DNA of 64,000 bases from Acanthornis magna (taxonomy: Eukaryota; Chordata; Aves; Passeriformes; Acanthizidae): positions 10,202,501 to 10,266,500 of the forward strand of contig JAWUZG010000004.1 of the NCBI GenBank assembly GCA_036785705.1, read 5' to 3'. Shown here in pieces: positions 1-10,401 of this stretch (position 1 is the first letter of the stretch; every line of letters starts with the position of its first letter). A program made the translations under genes and the position numbers. The notes beneath the pieces are model-generated. The model worked only from the letters and a program-made list of their open reading frames with translations. It was not told the DNA's origin and did no database searches.

Positions 1-3000
1 TTAGGTAGTGATTGCCACACGGAGCTGGGTTTTACTACACATGCAGGAAGTTCTGCAGGTTATTTGAGCTCACGCTTACCAGTGGCTACTGCATTAGCTG
101 TGAACACTAATTTGCTTAAGCAAATACTAGGAAGAGAACAAGAACATACGTGACTAGAATGATTGTAGATAACCTCCCATAAAAAAGAGCCAGATGAAAA
201 ATTTATAAAGCAAACAAATGCTAATCCTTAGCTAGGAAACCGGTGATGGGAAAAAGAAAAAAAATTATTCTGGAAATATAATGATATTCCACCCTTTCTT
301 TATATCTAGTAAAGGCATGAGCATGAATACGTATAAATTTGTGCCACGTCAGTATAGCATATACTCTTTATCATTGACCTTAGAGCCATAAGGTGCCTAT
401 CTAACAAACATTTCGTAAATCCATTTCCATCATAGGCTTAAGGTAGTCGGCCTATGTTGGAAAAAACCCATTGAAAACATTGTGTCATTTAAGCAGCAAG
501 ATCTATATTTCTTCATGTCCACATTGGCCAAGAGTCTATCAACTGTCTTATCGACGGGAATATAAACACCGTTCTTCAGACAGATATCTATGCATGTAAC
601 AAAGATCAGCAGAGTACCCAGCTGTTCTTATCTTCGTAATTTATGAAACAAAAAAAAATGCAGTGATTATATATATTCAAGGCGAGAAACACAAACATTT
701 TGATAACAGATTACTTTTACTGGACTAGTTGCAAATTTATGCCTAAAAAATGTAATTTTTAAATAGGTATGTATTGCCTCCAATATCACAAATATCAGTA
801 AGCAAGCTTTAAAACTGTAGGTATGAATTGCTATTTCCTAGAATTCTTGTATATAGTTTTACCTCAGATATTGAAGAAATAAGAGTAATTAGATTGCTGA
901 TTTTTGAAATGTAAGAGATACAAGGACTGGTGGCACTAACAACACTTCTAGGTCTAAGTTTTGTTCCCAGACAGCTCAGAAAAACAAAGGCTGCATCTTC
1001 ATTAACTTCAGTAATGAAGGAAGAATCCACTGCACTTATTAAAATCTTTAATTATTTATGGAATTTGGGATGAGTCAGAAAGGTATCCATTTTGTTATTT
1101 AATAACTTAAATGGTTAAAGATTCATTGTATCATTGATCAACTAGAAACAGTAGTGCTGAAAGCTTCAAGATCCATTCTGTTAGATAGTAGGCAGCCCCT
1201 GCAAGATGTTTGGGAAATATCTTTATCTTGCGAATTTGAAAAGCTGCCATCTGGAGCTGTATTCCCACTTTTTGCTGAGCAGCACTCTCTTGGCTAAGAA
1301 GCAAAGTCATATGTTCTTTTTGGGATAGCTTATTTATGTACTCTTGAGCTTTCCATCACCAAGTAATTTTCAGTGTGAGTCAATCTTCCAAAAATGGGGA
1401 TTTGTAGAGGCAAATCTCCACAGAGATTGGAAGGCTTTTCATGTGGAATGGTCTGGATATATCACCTCTGCATAGCCAGTTAATCCACCATCTTTTCTTT
1501 TTCAGAGTTTTTGGTTGGTATTTCATATAAACTGATAAGAAAAATAAACTGAATGAAACTGGAGGCGTAGTCTGTTTTGGAAACTGGTGCAATACAGTTG
1601 AGATTTGAGATAGGCTGGACATGCACTGCAAGCAGTCACTGCTTTCTAGTTGTCTATGCATGTGACATTGCTGAAATACACACTTTTAGAAAATGCTTTT
1701 GTAGAGGCAACATACTGTCAAAACACTTCTTTTCAGGCCAGTGGATAAAGTAGTATACGAATAACAAATCTTCAGCTTGGCAGCTCTAATTAGCATTCTA
1801 AGATAAAGCACTAAAATATTTTTAATGTCAGTGAGTTTTGGGAGTTTATAGGGGTTTTGTGTTTTTCCTCTTATTTTCCTTGAATCATGACATACTCCTT
1901 TTTGTGATGTGCAATTAAGTCTGGAAATAAATAAATCATTGCTGTAGTCCTGGCATTAATAAAATCGTATACATCTGACAATATGTGGTAGTAGATATTT
2001 TGGAAGCAAAAAGGAATGTTTACTGTGTTTCTGCCAGAAAAAGATGTTTAGCCTACAGCTATTTCATGGCAGTATTAGTGTCCAAGTTCTGAAAGCAATG
2101 GAATAGATTTAGCTTGCTTGTAGACTTTTGTTGTTATTTTTGCATGGAAAATATCAGCAGAAAAAAAGTCTGGAAAGTCCCTCTATTGGAACAGTCATTG
2201 CATTTCAGGAATAACAAGAAGCATAATTATTTACTCTGTATAACTGCAGATAAACCCCTATAAACTTACCTTCCACCACCTCTCCTCCTTCCCTCTGCCT
2301 TTTTTTTTTCCTCTAAGTAACAGTGATGCAGTAGAATTCTGCAGAGCACAAGCTCAACTGATATCTATCTCAATTGATTAACTGTCTAGAAGATTTGATT
2401 TTCAGAATAGATACCCAAGAGAGCTCCAATTCATTAGCGGTTGTCCACATGTGATTAGAAACTGTGGGAGGTCTAACCCCCTCTTTTAATTGATCCAGTT
2501 TCATATTCCTCATGGTCATTAAGTGTGTTAATGGTAACTTAGCACCTGCATTAAGAAGCCAACGTAACAACATCTTATAAATGACTTTAAGTCAGCAGGT
2601 GCCAAATTTACAGGGAAAAAATGACATGGTTTCTGCTCTAATGTTACTGCAGGAGGGATATGAAGTAATAAAATGTTGCAATTGTTTAATCCATCATGAT
2701 CAAGCACTCATCATTTGATGATAACATGATTGTTATATTATTACCATCCTTTGTTACTTGATTGCCCCTTCTTCACTCAAGGGTATCATTCCTTTTTTTT
2801 TTTTTTAATGTTAATAACTGCATTCATTTATGCTACTTTGTAAGGAAGTAAGACTTTCTACTTCTTTCACTATAATGGTATCATAAGACTGAAGATAGCA
2901 AGCTGTTTTAGCTACAGGTTATGCCAGAAACACACACAGCTTCTTTATTATCGTGCTGTGTTTACATAGACATTTTACTTGAGATTTGTAAATCATACCA

Positions 3001-3640
3001 AAGGAAGCTCTCATTTTAATAGCATGCTACCTCTATTTTTTTTTTTATTCCAGCAGGACTGACACTACTTTAAATAAATTCTGACAGAGAATTCAAGACA
3101 GAGTTTGGGAGTGATTATAGCAAATACTCAATTGTTATATTAATTTTTTAATGAGTGATGTAGGAAATAAACTTTTCATTCAGAGAGATTTTACAAATAT
3201 TTCTTAGTTTCTTCCTCAAAATATATATGCAAGATGACTGCATAAATAATGCCACAAACACTAATTCTTAGAATTGTATGTCTTCACATGCCAAAATTTG
3301 TCCCATTCTGAGCGGCCATATGCCTAAACCCTGATAGTTTCCAGAAAATATGTGGAGAAATGTCTGTGCTCCCTAAAGTGTCCAATCTGTGAACCATTTT
3401 GACAATGGCACATTTAGCATGCACCTATTGGTTTAGGTTGTCATACAAAATGAAGTTACTCTAGGCTTTGTTACTGCACAACAGTGTAATTGGCAATAAT
3501 TTCCCAAAATATCTCAGAAATCAAAGAACATTATGAGAACGAAAGGGAATCAGGTCTGTTGTAAGCTGTGACAATGAGCACCCCATACAGTTAAAAGATA
3601 GCAGGAAATACCACAATAAGAACTGTTCCTTGAAATAGGT
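1..3640. other. AT-rich noncoding stretch, no gene seen
   Basis: Open frames are under 100 codons, lie on the minus strand and show no recognisable family. The stretch holds short T tracts (about 2300-2309 and 2793-2806) and nothing that I can assign to a repeat family. A consensus donor on the minus strand near 2267 (an AAG/GTAAGT match) has no usable acceptor upstream, because the adjoining minus-strand sequence is purine-rich. Probably intergenic or intronic. Confidence 0.7.
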
Positions 3641-3643
3641 TAG

Positions 3644-3647
<4 letters not shown>

Positions 3648-3675
<28 letters not shown>
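3648..3675 (+). repeat. poly-A tract (28 nt)
   Basis: An uninterrupted run of A. It creates the poly-Phe/poly-Lys stretches in short overlapping minus-strand frames. No retroposed gene body is visible directly upstream, so it is best read as a mononucleotide microsatellite. Confidence 0.9.
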
Positions 3676-3678
<3 letters not shown>

Positions 3679-3899
3679 GGAGGATGTGAAAGACATAGGT
3701 AAGGGCAAGAATGGAGTAGAGCAGGTGAGACACAAAGAGTAGGGTTTAGGGTAGTGATTGGCAGGATAAAAGAGGAACATCTCAGAAAATTTTCCCCTCA
3801 GAAAATGAATGCAGTTTCTAATATTTTTAATGTTACAGAAAACCAACCTCATTGGCTTCTGGGCCAACACAAAATATACAAATACATTTAAGTATAAAC

Positions 3900-4180
3900 T
3901 TTAGGCCAAATGCTTTTCAGAAAAGAAAAGATTGTGCTCTGAGTGGCAGGAGGACACAGGGACCTGTGGCAACAGCCAAGTGACCAGACACTCAGAGGCA
4001 CCACTGGAGCTGAGGATCCCAGACTTTTGCACACCTGAACTGGGAGAATATAAAATCCCTGGGTTTCCTTTATTCAGGGTCCCTTTCCAGGGACACCCAG
4101 CTCTGGCTGTTATTTTGTTATTTAGTTGCTGCACCAGGATTAAATTATTTTAAGGATTGAGTTGCCTGAAATTCAACTAC
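3900..4180 (+). mobile_element. LTR-like remnant (possible avian endogenous retrovirus)
   Basis: This segment is less AT-rich than its surroundings. It has, in order, a TATA-like motif (tataaa, about 4050), a cytosine-rich stretch with gggtccctttccagggac, and an ATTAAA polyadenylation-type signal near 4139. That order (TATA box, short R, poly-A signal) is what an LTR would show, and the cytosine-rich stretch resembles R/U5 segments of avian ERV LTRs. No internal gag/pol sequence and no terminal TG...CA pair with a target duplication were identified. Both strands carry open frames of 73-77 codons here without family matches. Family assignment is uncertain, and the ends are approximate. Confidence 0.35.
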
Positions 4181-5432
4181 GGGAAACCTAGGCTGGAGAT
4201 GGTAAGGACCGTGAGAATGGGGTGTTTGGGTGTTAAGAGGAGCACCTGTTGTTTCACTGGAGAGATGCCATCTGTGAAAGGGATGTGTGGTTGTGGCTGC
4301 CAGAGTGGCTCCTGGATGGTCAAATGGGAAATTTCCTTAACAAGGGGGATTATGGTAAGATGAAGACAAGCATATCTGAGAAAATAATTTGGATGCTGAT
4401 TGCTATCAATTGCTAGTTCTTAGATGAATGTGGAACTGTGCTGGCAGAGTGCACCTCTTTCTCCCTTTCCTGGAAAGTAGCAGGCATTTGGCTTGGTTAT
4501 GAAGGTGTGCTGCTTTCTACTACCCTGCAGGAATGATGGGAAAGGGGTTTGTTCCTACAGCTGGACACTGTATTTAACTGAGAAATGTTAGCTGAGACAA
4601 GGTATTAACTGGCACTACTTGAGAGAGACCAAAGTTGTGTCCCTCAGAGAAGAGAAATGAGTTCTTTGGGTGTTGAGCCAGAAGCTCTGTGTTCTTCTAC
4701 TTTAAAATAATATGCTCCTGTGGTGCATCCTTTGCTTATTAATTTCTCAGGATTCAGAACTCTTTAGGTGATTTGTTTTGTCAGACCTCATTTGGTGTTT
4801 GGTTTAAAAAAGAATAATTAATAAAATGTGAGTTTCATATAAATATTTACATATATGGTTATACACATATTCTTATATAGTGATATCAGATTTATTTAAT
4901 TAGTTCAGCTGAACTAACAGATTGTCATGACTAGCATAATGGTGTGTAATCAGCAAGTTTCTGTGTCAAAGCTCAGAGCTCAAGATTAATATGCAAGGAA
5001 AATGTAGAACTCTTCATCCTTGTGTTTGATACCACAGTGTTTTGCTCTTTGGAACTGACAAAATGAATATAGTTGGTTCAAGAAGGTGTAAAATGTGATT
5101 CTATTAATATTACCTTACACAGAAAGTTTATATAATCCTTACATTTCCGTCTGTGTCACATCTTGATGCAGAACAAATATGTTGCCAGACGTTTTACAGT
5201 TAGGTAGTTAAATGGAAAATGTTGGAAACATCCGTAAAATCCCACCACAAAGAAAATATAAATGTTTAGTATTTTTATGCTTTTTTTGCTAAATTCCAAG
5301 GAATTGCAACCAAAAATCTAAAGACAAGTATATGCAGCAATCAGAGGAAAGAATAAAATCAGGAACTCTTGTAACAATAATTGACCCAGAATGCAGGCAT
5401 TTGGCTTCAGTCTAGGAAAGAGAGATGAAAGG
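4181..5432. other. noncoding stretch, nothing recognised
   Basis: The first 200 bases are moderately GC-richer and could continue the LTR-like segment. The remainder is ordinary AT-rich sequence without open frames of note or recognisable repeats. Confidence 0.6.
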
Positions 5433-5486
5433 GTATAGGCCTAAAAGTTTTATGTGTACCTATACATGTATAGGCCTAAAAGTTTT
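5433..5486 (+). repeat. short direct duplication, 19 bp at 35-bp spacing
   Basis: The 19-bp motif gtataggcctaaaagtttt occurs at 5433-5451 and again at 5468-5486. The intervening bases (tgtgtacctatacat) differ from what follows the second copy, so only one full unit plus a partial copy exists. A small replication-slippage duplication is the simple explanation. The core taggccta is palindromic. Confidence 0.85.
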
Positions 5487-5597
5487 CATGAGACTCAAAG
5501 AGCATAGCTAAGCAGAATTCTCAAAAATGTATTTTTTTATTAATTTTTTTTATTCCTGGCCTCTTTCCCTCTTTCTCTGTTTTTCTGATCTTCTTAG

Positions 5598-5636
5598 TAC
5601 ACATTCACAGAAGCTAAGGTAAGTAAAGTAAAAAAG
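5598..5636 (+). other. microexon-like motif with two consensus splice donors
   Basis: A long pyrimidine tract (about 5553-5595) ends in a splice-acceptor AG at 5596-5597. Twenty-one bases later comes an AAG/GTAAGT donor (GT at 5619), and 18 bases further a second AAG/GTAAGT donor (GT at 5637). The 21-nt segment 5598-5618 is open in the frame starting at its first base and would encode YTFTEAK; use of the second donor would give 39 nt and YTFTEAKVSKVKK, still in frame and stop-free. Microexons of 3-27 nt in huge introns are known from vertebrate neuronal genes. I do not recognise these residues and no flanking exons of a gene are visible, so this may be a chance decoy. Inference from splice signals only. 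Confidence 0.25.
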
Positions 5637-5639
5637 GTA

Positions 5640-6650
5640 AGTAAAATAATGATTATCCTGCTCTAGCCTTTAGGAAAACTCCAATCTGTTGAAACTTTTC
5701 ATTAGTATTTCCCTGCTTGTCTCTTTATTTCTTGATGAATTTCCCACAGGGGAAAAAATTCTTATTAACTGACTAATGAATACCTGGGTCATAAATATAA
5801 ATTATGAAGATTCTGTAGACAACTGTTGGGTAAAATGTGAATAATTTAATTCTTCATTAACTCCTAAGAGTGAATATTCTATTATCCTGCCAAGTTTTGA
5901 TTTTATTAGTAATTTTAATTTAATCCTTATACTTCTAATATGATGTCAAAACAAACAGCAACAGTTACATAAATCGAAACATATTAATAGTTGTCACAAA
6001 ATTCCAGCCAAATTCTTAGTTTATATAAGCACGTATTCATCTAACAAAGTCAGTGGTGAAATATTTCTTTATAGTCGTTGAGGGCCTGGCTCCTTATATC
6101 ACAAAAAATGTGTGTCCTTTGGGAACCTACCTGATACTGCATTTGTAAATTGCTACAATCCTGGTGTGTTGATAGGCTGATGTGAGCAATTCAAATCAGT
6201 ATTTTTTTATTTCAGTGCAAAATGGGAAATGTAGTCTACACTGAGTGAGCTTAGAAAAGCGCAGCTATAATTAGAGCTATACAATGAATGAATAATTGGG
6301 AATGTATAGTAGCTTCAGCTGATGTAGAAAAACACATTGTGCTGATTTGTTCTCCCTTCAAAAAGCATTGTTTTATTCTAATCAATGGAAAATCCTAGAT
6401 GCATGAAAACTGATTGATGAAGACCATTCTTTTGCTTTTTAATGTATTTTATATATATAATAAATTTTCATATGTTACCATTAAAGTATCTAAGTGCTGA
6501 ATATTTTATTAGAATATTTATGATGATGAGCAGTGGAGAAAGCAGCAAAATGTTTGTCTTTACCTGGTCACATGATTTGAATTAGCTGAGCTGCTTTGCA
6601 GGAAAGAATTCTCTGATGCTTCGGATAGAGCAGGCAGTGAAGGGGAAGTA
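5640..6650. other. noncoding AT-rich stretch, nothing recognised
   Basis: No open frame longer than about 60 codons, no recognisable repeat and no low-complexity tract of note. Confidence 0.65.
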
Positions 6651-6652
6651 CA

Positions 6653-6685
6653 ACATATGCATATGTGCATTTGTCAGCACATATG
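6653..6685. repeat. palindrome and short inverted repeat
   Basis: Positions 6653-6666 form a perfect 14-bp palindrome (acatatgcatatgt). Its right part, catatgtgc at 6660-6668, also pairs with gcacatatg at 6677-6685 across an 8-nt loop. The two alternative pairings are mutually exclusive. The core atgcat resembles half of an octamer-like site, but function is not implied. Confidence 0.8.
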
Positions 6686-6830
6686 GAGACACCAGAATTC
6701 AGGTGGTTTAATCTTCTACTGTATCCTACTTCTATAATTTGGCAAAACATTTGTACCCAACAGAGCAGCTTGCTTGCCTGTCTTCTAGGCTCAGACAGAA
6801 TTTTGAAATTTGGTGCACTCCAGGTCCTCA

Positions 6831-6869
6831 GAAGGACTCAGTCTGTCTGCCAGGAAGACTGAGCCCTTC
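6831..6869 (-). repeat. 14-bp hairpin with 11-nt loop
   Basis: The left arm gaaggactcagtct (6831-6844) and right arm agactgagcccttc (6856-6869) are complementary at 13 of 14 positions around the loop gtctgccagga. The single mismatch is A/C in a plus-strand transcript but U/G in a minus-strand transcript, so the minus-strand RNA could form an uninterrupted 14-bp stem. Pairing does not clearly extend outwards, so it is shorter than a typical pre-microRNA stem. No known microRNA was recognised. Confidence 0.75.
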
Positions 6870-7599
6870 ATAACAGGCAGCAGTACTTTCCTTTTTGGAG
6901 TGTTCCAAAAAAAGTTGCTTGCTTTTTATGTTCTTACTGGTTTGAGCCCTCACAGCAATTCTCAGAGCAACTGCATCTGTTCTATTCTGAATAAAAATAA
7001 TTTGTCTCTGTACAACTTGTTCGTTTGAAGTCAATAAGAGCAGAATCAGGTCTTGTATGCACACTTCAGGAACAAGACAGCATTTTCTTCTGTTTGGAGA
7101 AAGGGATTACTCTTAGTAACTAAGTATAAACACACCATGCATTGTTATTACTGCGTCTAAACGTGCTTTCACGATAAGAATAATTTGGATGATTACATGA
7201 TGTTGGGGCATTATGTTTTTCAAGTTGCATTAATGATTATTTGTCTTCATTATGAACATTATGATGAAATTTTGTATCTACTGATACACAACTGCCATAC
7301 ATGCAATTTTTTTCATAATTGGCAAAACAGTTAAGATTTTAAATAATCTTCTAACACAGCACTCCTTTTTCTGTAGGTTCAAGCCTTTTATGTTTCATTT
7401 TTATAATACATTTCTCCTTCCTTCTGTCTCTTTAAACTCATAGGAAAGAAGCAGGAGTCAAATGTTTTGTCTGAATGTTGCTTGAGTTAACCTGCTTGGC
7501 TTAAAACTTCATACTTAGGCAATGTTTTATCAATGATCGAAGGCTTAAAAATTGCTTACATTCCTACAGAAAGAGTTATACTATGAATAAATATTTAAG
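6870..7599. other. noncoding stretch, nothing recognised
   Basis: Short overlapping open frames on both strands without family features, and no repeats recognised before the CR1 fragment that follows. Confidence 0.6.
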
Positions 7600-7815
7600 T
7601 GTTGGGTGGAACCTCACATATTGGTCAGATATTGGGCACATTAAGCTCCCCAGGACTTTATGCAGTTGGGTCTTGAAAGTCCCTGCCAGTCTCTCTGGAC
7701 AACCTACTCCATTGCTTTGCTGCTTTTCTTTATGAAAAGGTTTTTCCTTCCGACAAATCTGATCCTTACTTGGTTTAGCCTGTGCCTGTTGCACTTTGCA
7801 TTGTGCTTTTATGAT
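7600..7815 (-). mobile_element. CR1 LINE 3' fragment, antisense
   Basis: On the plus strand the order of sub-motifs matches the reverse complement of the avian CR1 3' end: a ttggg-tggaacct segment, then agtccctgccag, tctctggacaacctactcca, then tatgaaaagg-ttttccttcc, and a segment reading like the reverse complement of the region before it, ending around gcctgtgcctgttgcact. The 96-codon minus-strand frame at 7576-7866 covers this fragment and is therefore the decayed C-terminal/3' part of the LINE rather than a host gene. Heavily diverged and 5'-truncated, as usual for CR1. Exact ends uncertain. Confidence 0.75.
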
Positions 7816-8839
7816 ATATTGGTGTATGTATGCTTGGAACTGCTTTCCCTTAAGTAATGCACACATTTCTCTTTGAGTACTGTCAAGCGAACAATTGAAT
7901 TAGCAGACCTGAAAGGTAGCACCAGTTTCCTGATTGGGGCATAATGCAATAAAGGACCTACTTATGCTGGCTTTCTCAAAAACAAAGCTATAATCTTCTA
8001 ATAAACTCAAGAGTACAGAGGCATCTCAGAGTGCTTTTATACTGGTAGTTCTTAATGGCTGCATTTAGATACTGCCTTTTTCATCCCCCCATCATTTTTC
8101 ACACAAATGCCAGACAACTTTTACTTCAAACTTTTTTTTTCAATCTATTTTATAAAAGATTTTACATCCTCAGTTTACGTAGTTCTTATTGTCCTACTCT
8201 CCTACATGTTAGGAAATTAATACTTAATTTACAAGAAACTCCTGTCTTCAAACTTTTACATTTACAGTGGAATACACAGATGAGAAAACATACACAACAA
8301 AAAAGCATCAGTGCTCTGAATGTTAAAATAAAATCCTAGTTTTCAGTCCCTCTAGACTTACTATGCCAAAAGCTGAGATTTCACGAAGGCTCTTGTTACA
8401 CCAAGCAACCCGTTCTTCTGCACAGGTAGCTCTGCAATGTCATTTGATTGTACTCTCTCCGGTAGTGTTCTGCTTACTTGAGAGTTCTGGGGTTTTTTCT
8501 TCCCTCCCCCACTCCAATGAATTTCCACCTTTTCTGTGTTCTTATAAAAGTACTTACAATTTAATGGGTCTTCTAATTGAAGCAAAAAGTTCTTGTTTGC
8601 ACTTAAAAATAGCTTTCAGTGAATTTGTCATGTACCAGTAATAGAAGAGCTGGCTTTCTGGTATTAGCACTGCAGAATAAACCTATGGTTAATACCTTAT
8701 TTACAAGAACTGAAGACCCCGGGCGACCTTGAAGTTGTATTGTGTTCAGTGCCCTTTTTATAACCTTAATTACTGGGGAATACAACGCTTTAAAGAAAGA
8801 CTAACATCTCACTTTAACATCCACAATAATCTATTATAA
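7816..8839. other. noncoding stretch, nothing firm
   Basis: Overlapping open frames of 60-94 codons on both strands show no recognisable protein features. A GTAAGTACTT donor-like motif on the minus strand near 8555 lacks a convincing acceptor. Confidence 0.55.
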
Positions 8840-9075
8840 AGCCAGCTAAGCCAGCCCCCAAATACAGAGAAATGTTATTACATGCTCAGCTAGCTGTCAA
8901 GGGGCCATGAGTCAGTGGCTTACAGTTATCAAAAGTAACAAGGTTGTTCAGAATTTCCTCCAACAAAGCCAGCCAGCTTATGAAGGGATTAAGCACTCTT
9001 TGATTAGAACAAATGGAACACATCCTGCCCTTTTAATTAGCATTCCTTTTCACTTGGTTTAGTCTGGTAATTTGA
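8840..9075. other. complex-sequence block, possible conserved noncoding element
   Basis: This block stands out from its AT-rich, low-complexity surroundings by balanced composition and absence of homopolymers. It contains a TCF/LEF-like core ctttgat (8998-9004), a homeodomain-type taatta (9034-9039) and a repeated agccagc motif (about 8841-8856 and 8969-8977). Such features fit vertebrate developmental enhancers, but short motifs of this kind are common by chance and conservation cannot be judged from one sequence. Confidence 0.18.
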
Positions 9076-10358
9076 CACTCTTACTAGCCAATGCAAGAAA
9101 AGACTTTCAGTTTTGGCCTACCCATGAGTATTATAGCAGTACTATATTAGCGTGCACTAGCTAAATTGTGAGCAATCTTAGAGATCATGCTCAATGTCCT
9201 ATGGAAATCCCAAGGGCATAATGCCAACAGACAGGGTGTAATAATATTGAATGCAATGTGTGACAGCAGACTCCATGAGCCTTTGGGCACAGAATATTGC
9301 CCTGAGGCCACAGTCTTTCTACCTTCTATCCTAGACAACCAAGAAGGTTTTATGTCAGCTTTATTGATATTTTAGAGGTTTACATTTTAATTTCTAACTT
9401 AAGTCAGTCATAGCAACCTGTGTTTGCAGTGGTGAAGAAATGAGTGAAAAATATATTGAAAATAATGAAGTGTTGATATGAAAACAGTTTGGTGTGGAAA
9501 GATTCACCCTTGCCATATCGAAAAGAAAGAAAAAAAGTTGTTTCATTGGAACACTAGAACTGGCATCTTGATTTTGTACTGCCTTCCCTCATCCTTTCCC
9601 TGTCCTCCTCTCCATGACCTGGTACCTCAGTGTGGATTGATATTTGATAAAGATTAAAGAAACTAAAGGTGAGTAATGTGCTCTCCAGACTTCAGTTAGT
9701 TGTGCAAAACTCTGAGTGTTACCCTGAATAGTCACTGGATGAAATGGTCAACAATGTTTTGCAAGCTGCCTATTTTCTCTGATACCTGTCATTGGCCTGC
9801 ATTTGTAATAAACCCCACTGTATTTTGCCCCTCTTTGTCTCAAAATCAACTGCTTGAATGTGTACTTGAGGATGTCATCCTGCTCATCCATATCCTGTCA
9901 TTCCCTCCTTTCTTCTGTCCTTCCTTCTATGAGATACTAAGCACAAAATACCCAGTTTTGTTTAGCATAAACAAAATAAACAAAAAGCATGTCACAGTGG
10001 TCACACCCAGCACATGTTTCAAGAGAAGCTGCTCATCTCCCACTCTCCACCCACTAGACATTACCCCTTCCTCAGATCTGCCCTGTGATCTGCTTGTGTA
10101 ATCACTCCCTAACACAGTTCAGTCAAAATTATCTGTGTTAGAAAAGTACTAACTTTTAAAGAGTTTGAGCTAACCAAAATGATATTGACTTAATGGCTTA
10201 TCTGGGAAGTAGGTAAAATCTAATTCAATTAAATATTCAAATTTGACTTTTATCTTGTGTAGCTCTTATTCCTGGAAGTACAAACACAGCATTTGATTTA
10301 TATGACCTTCTGCTAGAGCGCTAAACAACTATTTTGAAAATATAGAAGTTTGTTTTTT
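9076..10358. other. noncoding stretch with longest chance open frame
   Basis: Contains the longest open frame in the window (9700-10101 plus, 133 codons from a TTG). The predicted residues are rich in Ser, Pro, Phe and Cys, show no domain, and the frame has no upstream promoter or splice-signal support. A pyrimidine-rich stretch ending in an acceptor-like AG (9629) and a GTGAGT donor (9669) bracket 38 nt that carry stops in all frames. I treat all of this as noncoding. Confidence 0.55.
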
Positions 10359-10401
10359 TTTAAGGTCCCTTCCAACCAACGCCATTCAATGATTCCATGA
10401 T
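10359..10401 (+). mobile_element. CR1 LINE extreme 3' end
   Basis: The sequence taaggtcccttccaacca followed by a ccattcaatgattccatga end matches the terminal bases of avian CR1 elements, which finish with a ggtcccttccaac segment and a short ATTCTATGA-type tandem. Only about 43 bases are recognisable; this is a severely 5'-truncated or decayed copy in plus orientation. Confidence 0.75.

Noticed and set aside
3646..3870. Processed pseudogene ending at the poly-A tract
   Set aside because: No gene-like body precedes the A run, and avian CR1 LINEs do not normally generate poly-A-tailed retrocopies.
9630..9667. 38-nt segment between an acceptor-like AG and a GTGAGT donor
   Set aside because: Stops in all three frames and no supporting context.
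9700..10101. Longest open frame (133 codons, plus strand)
   Set aside because: Starts at a TTG, no family features, no splice or promoter signals, composition biased to Ser/Pro/Phe; expected by chance in 64 kb scanned in six frames.
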